A program made the translations under genes and the position numbers. DNA of 49,601 nt, from the NCBI GenBank assembly GCA_020832375.1, contig JAFIEW010000013.1:1-49601 (forward strand), given 5' to 3'. This stretch comes from Cyclobacteriaceae bacterium. GTDB taxonomy: Bacteria; Bacteroidota; Bacteroidia; Cytophagales; Cyclobacteriaceae. Positions 44,168 through 49,601 of this stretch are shown in pieces; position 1 is the first letter of the stretch; each line of letters starts with the position of its first letter. The notes beneath the pieces were generated by a model. That model did no database searches and was not told where the DNA came from. It saw only the letters and a program-made list of their open reading frames with translations.

Positions 44168-44929
44168 TTAGAATGATTTACAAATATCAACGAAATCACG
44201 ACTCTTTAGCGACGCCCCGCCAATGAGGCCACCATCTACATCAGCACCAGCAAAAATTTCCTTTGCGTTGTCAGGCTTACAGCTCCCCCCATAAAGAATA
44301 CTTATGGCATCTGCTGCAGCTTTTGAGTATTTATTTGATAGGTGCTCTCTAATGTTTTTATGCATCTCTTGAGCTTGCTCAGCGGTGGCGGTTTTGCCCG
44401 TCCCAATAGCCCATACAGGCTCGTATGCGATGATTACTTGTTTAATTTGATCTTCAGATAGGTGGAAAAGTGCATCTGATATTTGTTTGTTAACCACAGC
44501 GAAGTGATTGTCGGCTTCTCTAATGTCAAGGGTCTCGCCACAACAGTAAATAGGAGTTATGTTATTTTCGAATGCTTGATCGATTTTTTTGGAGATCAAT
44601 GCATCACTCTCTCCAAAATATTCTCTACGTTCACTATGTCCTATAATAGCATAATTGATTCCTATTGATTGGAGCATGCTTGCTGAAATTTCGCCAGTGT
44701 AAGCACCTGAAACTTCCTGATGTAGATTTTGTGCTCCAATTGCAATATTATTTCTGCCTTCAATAATAGCCCCTAAGCTGGTAAGGTGAATGTAAGGTGC
44801 ACAGATAATCACCTGCACATCAGGCTTCACCTCATCAGCTACCATATTGCTAATTTCGGAAGTAAGTACCCGACCTGAATGCAGGTCTTTATTCATCTTC
44901 CAGTTTCCTGCTACGATCTTCTTTCTCAT
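44168..44929 (-). CDS. tpiA: Triosephosphate isomerase
   Basis: 253 residues with the catalytic lysine in AGNWKMNK (K11), catalytic His in IIGHSERREYFGE (H98), catalytic Glu in AYEPVWAIGTGKTA (E170) and phosphate-binding ILYGGSCKP and GGLIGGASL. It interconverts dihydroxyacetone phosphate and glyceraldehyde 3-phosphate. TATATTTG on the minus strand (45069-45062) could be its -7 box. Confidence 0.98.
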   Translation of the reverse strand: MRKKIVAGNWKMNKDLHSGRVLTSEISNMVADEVKPDVQVIICAPYIHLTSLGAIIEGRNNIAIGAQNLHQEVSGAYTGEISASMLQSIGINYAIIGHSERREYFGESDALISKKIDQAFENNITPIYCCGETLDIREADNHFAVVNKQISDALFHLSEDQIKQVIIAYEPVWAIGTGKTATAEQAQEMHKNIREHLSNKYSKAAADAISILYGGSCKPDNAKEIFAGADVDGGLIGGASLKSRDFVDICKSF

Positions 44930-45107
44930 GGATTATTTATTTTTCTCTTCTTAAATTGTTCTTTTTGATTTCCCTGAGATAGGATAATTTCACTGATGAC
45001 TCTCTAGCCATTAAATCACTATCGAATTTCTCGATCTATAATTTCTTATCCATTCTTTTGACAAATATAGCCCTTTTTATCGCTTTTTCGAAGGGTATGT
45101 ATTTGGA

Positions 45108-46454
45108 TCATATCACCCCTTGTTGCTTCATGGCAGAAGCTACCTTTAAAAATCCACCTATATTTGCTCCAGCGGTATAGTTATCTTTGAACCCATATTC
45201 TTTAGCAACTGAAAGGCAATTGTTGTGAATTTCCTTCATAATGTTTTTAAGTCTGCGATCCACTTCTTCCGCTGTCCAATATTGTCCGATTCGGTTTTGG
45301 CTCATCTCAATTCCCGAAACGGCCACACCTCCTGCATTACTCGCTTTGCCCGGTGCATAGAGTATTTCTGAAGAAAGAATAGCTGCCTGCGCCTCATCCG
45401 TTAAGGGCATATTTGCTCCCTCGGCTAAGAGCATAACGCCAGCTTTTTTCATTTTATTGATTGCGTCTTCATTTACCTCATTTTGTGTCGCGCAAGGAAA
45501 TATACAATCCACTTTATATTCCCATTTTTCAGCCTCTCTATCGATTGGAAAAAATGTTAATGATTCCTCATCTTTAGTGTAATCAGCTAGGCTTTTTCGG
45601 AGATCATTTTTGAAATGCATTAGTTTTTTGAGTTGCTCTTTAGTGAGTCCATTTTCAGCGTAAATATTTCCAGAGGAGTCGGACATTACCACTACTTTGG
45701 CATCTAGTTCGATTAGTTTTTGGGCTGCAAATTGAGCTACATTACCCGCACCTGTAATGATACACTTCTTATTCTTTAGGCTTTCTTTTCGGGATTTTAG
45801 CATCTCTTCGGCAAAATAGACAAGGCCATAGCCAGTTGCTTCTGAGCGAATTAGGCTACCACCAAAATCGGTGCCTTTACCCGTTATCCATCCTGTGAAT
45901 TGATTCTGAATTTTTTTATAGGCACCAAACATGTAGCCGATTTCTCTTGTACCAACTCCAATATCGCCCGCAGGTACATCTGTGAAATGTCCAACATGGC
46001 GCTGTAATTCCAGTGAGAAATTTTGGCAGAAGGTCATTATCTCGCGGTCACTTTTTCCTTTAGGGTCAAAATTAGCGCCTCCCTTACCCGCACCTAAGGG
46101 AATGCCTGTAAGTGCATTTTTGAATATTTGTTCGAATGCTAAAAATTTTAAAATTGATAGATTTACTGTTGGTGAAAACCTCAATCCGCCTTTATAAGGT
46201 CCTAATGCACTATTCATTTGCACTCGGTATCCCCTATTTATTTGTATATCTCCATTATCATCCATCCATTCTACTCGAAAACTGATAGTTCTTTCGGGTT
46301 CGATTAATCGTTCGAATATTCGTAATTTTTCATATTCTGGAAATCGATCATATACATTGGCTAGGTGTTCATGAACCTCTAGTACAGCTTGGTGAAACTC
46401 AACTTCATAGGAATGGCGATGCTGTAGTTGCTCAATAAGTTTGGTTTTATTCAA
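45108..46454 (-). CDS. gdhA: Glutamate dehydrogenase, NADP-type
   Basis: 448 residues, like E. coli GdhA: YKGGLRFSPTVNLSILKFLAFEQ, PLGAGKGGANFDPKGKSDREIM (substrate Lys), VPAGDIGVGTREIGYMFG, NAD(P) motif GAGNVAQFAA and CATQNEVNEDA. It aminates 2-oxoglutarate. The start appears to be TTG (46452-46454, MNKTKLIEQLQ): the residues after it align with the family's N-terminus and no ATG is in frame upstream. Confidence 0.96.
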   Translation of the reverse strand: MNKTKLIEQLQHRHSYEVEFHQAVLEVHEHLANVYDRFPEYEKLRIFERLIEPERTISFRVEWMDDNGDIQINRGYRVQMNSALGPYKGGLRFSPTVNLSILKFLAFEQIFKNALTGIPLGAGKGGANFDPKGKSDREIMTFCQNFSLELQRHVGHFTDVPAGDIGVGTREIGYMFGAYKKIQNQFTGWITGKGTDFGGSLIRSEATGYGLVYFAEEMLKSRKESLKNKKCIITGAGNVAQFAAQKLIELDAKVVVMSDSSGNIYAENGLTKEQLKKLMHFKNDLRKSLADYTKDEESLTFFPIDREAEKWEYKVDCIFPCATQNEVNEDAINKMKKAGVMLLAEGANMPLTDEAQAAILSSEILYAPGKASNAGGVAVSGIEMSQNRIGQYWTAEEVDRRLKNIMKEIHNNCLSVAKEYGFKDNYTAGANIGGFLKVASAMKQQGVI

Positions 46455-46842
46455 AATACTAATGTTTTAGTGGTGATAGAATGAAAAGTAAGTTAATAAA
46501 ATATAACGATTAATAAGATAGCTACGTTTTGATTTAGCATATAGAAGCTTGTTGATGCGGTGGTTATATGACTGTAAACCAATCAACCGTAGTTTTGATT
46601 TTTGATCGAAAATCTATATAATAATATATTGCTTTCAACCGCCTAAGGAAACAACCATAAGTTCAAGATGAGTGATTTTAATGCTCCGCAACCTACCTCC
46701 TTACTGATGCGATATCTAATTAATTGAAGGTTTCTTTCGCTAGGCTTGAGTATATTTGTTTTTTAACGATACTTCTCATTCTAAATACTTAAATTTACGT
46801 TCTCTTATAAAATATTTAAGTACTTAGCTCGAACCACTCCAC
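46455..46842. other. Divergent promoter region of gdhA and the thioredoxin-like gene
   Basis: 388 nt, AT-rich; no clear boxes beyond generic T-runs are recognised. Confidence 0.4.
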
Positions 46843-47454
46843 ATGATAGATTTTAATCATTACCTTAATCATTCGTACTCATATAGTGAGTATCATCAAC
46901 TTATCGTAAGCCTTTTGCAGGAGGGGAAAACTACTGGTGATGATCACTCTCAATTTATGGTTGATTATACTCGATTGAATCATAAGCGTATGCTTAGAAT
47001 TGATAAGAAGGGAAGCTTGGATCCAGCGCTTTTAGCTAACATTGGGCGATTAACTAAAAAGCAACAATGGATCATTATCACTGAAGCTTGGTGTGGTGAT
47101 GCTGCGCAAAATATTCCTTACTTAGAACTGATAAGCTCAAAGTCGTCAATGGTGAGTACTCACTATGTTCTTCGTGATCAATTTCCTGAGCTTATAGATC
47201 AATTTCTAACAAATGGAGGTAGAGCAATACCCAAATTAATAGCTCTTGATGCTTCAACCCATGAACTATTAGGGCAATGGGGCCCAAGGCCAGAGGCTAT
47301 TCAAAAAATGATGCTACAAGAAAAAGAAAATCCAAGCATGTCTCGTGACCAGCTAATAGAATGGGTTCACGGGTGGTATGCTAAAGATAAAGGACATCAT
47401 TTAATGGAAGAGATGTTAAAATTTTTGGAGGGAATAGAGACCATAGAAAGGTAA
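46843..47454 (+). CDS. Thioredoxin-like protein (Thioredoxin_9 type)
   Basis: 203 residues. The region WIIITEAWCGDAAQNIPYLELI is a thioredoxin active-site strand-loop-helix with a single Cys (WCGDAAQ instead of CxxC). RAIPKLIALDASTHELLGQWGPRP supplies the cis-Pro strand. No signal peptide. Single-Cys forms may act in thiol exchange or glutathionylation rather than disulfide reduction. Confidence 0.8.
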   Translation: MIDFNHYLNHSYSYSEYHQLIVSLLQEGKTTGDDHSQFMVDYTRLNHKRMLRIDKKGSLDPALLANIGRLTKKQQWIIITEAWCGDAAQNIPYLELISSKSSMVSTHYVLRDQFPELIDQFLTNGGRAIPKLIALDASTHELLGQWGPRPEAIQKMMLQEKENPSMSRDQLIEWVHGWYAKDKGHHLMEEMLKFLEGIETIER

Positions 47455-47607
47455 GCATTAATTTTTTTAGAAGATCTTTCAAAATGAATTAATCCTATTC
47501 ATTTTATTTTACGATATTCACTTATAATTCACTCGGAAGAAAGTTATAAGTTCTTTAACTTAAGACCTGACATTATTCGTCTTAATTAATACATTCAAAA
47601 GAAATCA

Positions 47608-48288
47608 ATGGGTAAGGAAAGGAAAAAAAGTTCTGCTATGATCGTTGGAGCTACTGGTTTGATTGGCAATAATCTGCTACATCAACTTTTAAAAGATAGT
47701 AGCTATGATAAGGTTATCGCAGTTGTTAGGACAAAAATTGACTTGGAGCACCCTAAGTTGCTACAATATGTTTTGGATTTTGAGCAATTAGAAGAAGTAG
47801 GAGTTTTGCTTGCTGCTGATCATGTTTATTGCTGTTTAGGTACAACAATTGGTAAAGCGGGCTCAAAAGCAGCCTTTAGAAAAGTTGATTATGAATATGT
47901 TCTTGCCTTTGCTCAACAATGTTTGGCGAATAAATGTCAGATATTTACCTTAGTGTCATCGATGGGTTCTGACGTAAACTCCTCCGTTTTTTACAGTCGT
48001 ACCAAAGGAGAAATTGAAAAAGCACTTAGCGATCTGAAATTTCCCAAGCTGATTATTGTTAGACCAGCATTATTGCTAGGAGATCGATCAGAAAAACGTT
48101 TTGGTGAAGATCTCTTTAAAAAGGTTAGTTTAGCTATGCCTTTCTTGTACTTTGGTCCTTTTAAAAAATATAAGCCAATCCACGCGGAAATTGTAGCTCA
48201 AGCTATGTATAAACTTTCACAAAAAAAAGAGGATCATAAAGTAGCTATTTATGAAAATCTTGAGCTATTTGAAATGGCTGAATTTTAG
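47608..48288 (+). CDS. NAD(P)-binding oxidoreductase-like protein (atypical SDR, HTATIP2-like)
   Basis: 226 residues, Rossmann fold: MIVGATGLIGNNLLHQLL (GxxGxxG), VYCCLGTTIGKAGSKAAFRKVDYEY, FTLVSSMGSDVNSSVFYSRTKGEIEKAL (Ser and YxxxK), LIIVRPALLLGDR. It is a compact relative of HTATIP2/oxidoreductase-type SDRs; substrate unknown. Its stop overlaps the minus-strand gene's stop by 4 nt. Confidence 0.9.
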   Translation: MGKERKKSSAMIVGATGLIGNNLLHQLLKDSSYDKVIAVVRTKIDLEHPKLLQYVLDFEQLEEVGVLLAADHVYCCLGTTIGKAGSKAAFRKVDYEYVLAFAQQCLANKCQIFTLVSSMGSDVNSSVFYSRTKGEIEKALSDLKFPKLIIVRPALLLGDRSEKRFGEDLFKKVSLAMPFLYFGPFKKYKPIHAEIVAQAMYKLSQKKEDHKVAIYENLELFEMAEF

Positions 48289-48800
48289 AATTTAGCCTTT
48301 ATTTTGTTTTTTACTAACCAAAAGTTTCCCGCTACACTGATAATGATGATTAGCCACAGAATGTGGTTTTGAGATCTTGCTTTTTGCAGTTCCTCGAGTT
48401 GCTCTTCAATTTCCCTGATGGATTTTTGTTGTAAAGCTAGCCTTCTTTTAAGAGATTTATTCTCACTCTCAAGCTCATTGACTCGGCTCTCAGCATGTCC
48501 TTTCATCCTGTTGACTTGAGATTGTCTCTCTATACTGGCAACTCTCACGGCCTTAATGATCTCAGTATCCTTTCGGATAATCTCCTTGAGCGTATCGATG
48601 ATATTTCTTAAGTCCCTTTTTGACTTTGTGCCCCAAAATGAGCTATTGGTACTTTCGTAAATTTTATATTCTTCATAAAGCACATCTCTAGCGTCGAGTA
48701 GTTCTTCAAGGGTTTTTTCATTTAGCCCCTGCGTATAAGCTGTCGATGAAAATGAAATTAAGATCATGGCTATTGTGGAAAATAAAAAGTTTGTTTTCAT
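48285..48800 (-). CDS. Secreted/membrane coiled-coil protein
   Basis: 171 residues: signal peptide MKTNFLFSTIAMILISFSSTAYTQ, a charged helical region, a coiled coil from about residue 100 to 140 (VNELESENKSLKRRLALQQ, SIREIEEQLEELQ), and a C-terminal membrane helix (ILWLIIIISVAGNFWLV) with a basic tail. It would be anchored with the coiled coil outside the inner membrane. Family not recognised. Confidence 0.75.
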   Translation of the reverse strand: MKTNFLFSTIAMILISFSSTAYTQGLNEKTLEELLDARDVLYEEYKIYESTNSSFWGTKSKRDLRNIIDTLKEIIRKDTEIIKAVRVASIERQSQVNRMKGHAESRVNELESENKSLKRRLALQQKSIREIEEQLEELQKARSQNHILWLIIIISVAGNFWLVKNKIKAKF

Positions 48801-49601
48801 AACTACTGGCAGTATATTTCCAAATAAAAAAAAGTGGTATTCATATAGAAGAATAAAATCAAATGGATAACCCTTTACTTAGACTGTTTACTTATGTTTA
48901 TTTAAGGATATGGCTAAAGGATTTAAATCGGATCTATAATCCTTAAGTCCGGAATATACATTATAATTTCTATTCCGAGCTAAAAATACTTCAAAATCAA
49001 ACGCATCCGCAGCGTAAATTGATATCAGAAAATTTTTGTTGATTTAAAATATTTCACTTGATTAAAACGGATCCTAGGCGCTTATATTGGATGGAATAAT
49101 AGGTTACTTAGGGCTAGCCGAAAAAATCCCAAGTTCAACAGGTTGGAGGCGGCACAGGTTTCGCTTGATAAAGGAGTAATTAGTAACCCTCTCATTTTGC
49201 TTTACCATTTGAATGAGTTTAACCCAGATTCTAAGACTTGAAAAATAAGTAACGTAAAGTAGCTAACTTTAGATTGTAGCATGAAAAAGCCTATGTATCA
49301 AATGGTGATTTAATCCCTTCCCGGATTCTGGTAGAAATGTAAAACCTCAACTGCACAAGTTAGGGTTTTTGAAAAAAAAGATACTTTCATTGAACATGTC
49401 AGTTGATGAATTAAATGCTGCTCTAAGAACTAGTTAGATGGAAATATGCATTAGAAATTCTATTCCGAGCGCAAACTGCTTCAAAATCAATCGCTTCGCT
49501 GTATTTATCGCCTTCAACATAGCGGTGCTATGCCTCAGTTGCTAAGTACTTGATTTTATTGCATTTTGTACTCTCATTACGAATCCTAATGCCATTACGA
49601 A
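48801..49601. other. Gene-free end of the window with a dispersed repeat pair
   Basis: No coding frame of note on either strand. AATTTCTATTCCGAGC...TACTTCAAAATCAA (48965-49000) and AAATTCTATTCCGAGC...TGCTTCAAAATCAA (49455-49490) are ~36-nt diverged direct copies ~490 bp apart. A weak minus-strand copy of the dispersed motif (GCAAAATGAGAGGGTT) lies at 49185-49200. Confidence 0.5.

Overview
The window looks like the chromosome of a Bacteroidota bacterium, probably Cytophagales-like. The evidence is the low G+C, promoter -7 boxes of the TAnnTTTG type, few Shine-Dalgarno sites, the gene run bL28 - bL33 - DUF4295 - FtsY, DUF4421 and DUF6150 proteins, and a stand-alone domain resembling type IX secretion sorting domains. 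Genus cannot be settled from the sequence alone.

Positions 1-15,400 form a defence/mobile island. It opens inside an AAA_13-type ATPase gene. An AbiE toxin-antitoxin pair follows, its toxin broken by one frameshift, then the first ~20 codons of a second, degenerate hsdR. Next come three short modules (GIY-YIG protein; RES-domain protein plus an octapeptide-repeat protein; PIN protein). All are on the + strand, and each starts 24-38 nt after the last box of an imperfect inverted repeat resembling an integron attC site. No integrase is in view. A complete type I restriction-modification locus closes the island: hsdM, hsdS, an inverted-repeat array, a GxxExxY nuclease-like gene, an AlbA_2/HATPase gene with DQVT repeats, and hsdR.

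From 15,400 to 23,060 are housekeeping genes: a receiver protein, a PolB-like exonuclease, a fused double ABC ATPase, RNase R, a polyprenyl synthetase and a rhomboid protease. From 23,060 to 25,890 there is a REP-like hairpin repeat cluster around an IS200-type (RAYT-like) transposase, then a long AT-rich gene-free stretch with one possible small RNA. From 25,890 to 32,090 lie dnaB (minus strand), mpl, a DnaQ-like exonuclease, rpmB-rpmG-DUF4295 and ftsY. The rest is ordinary chromosome: small envelope proteins, an NAD-binding DUF2867 protein, a GT2 glycosyltransferase, an M42 aminopeptidase, a short-chain dehydrogenase coupled to a DUF4421 outer-membrane protein, isoaspartyl peptidase, DUF1275, prmA, DUF6150, tpiA, gdhA, a thioredoxin-like protein, an NAD-binding protein and a coiled-coil membrane protein.

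The best candidate for something undescribed is the two-gene RES plus octapeptide-repeat module (4192-5611). It sits inside one attC-like-bounded cassette, downstream of two palindromic sites spaced exactly 20 bp. Other signals are an identical paired DnaA-box element ahead of dnaB and a hypothetical gene, and a dispersed intergenic motif (core GTGGAATGAGGG) found about eight to ten times, usually downstream of genes.
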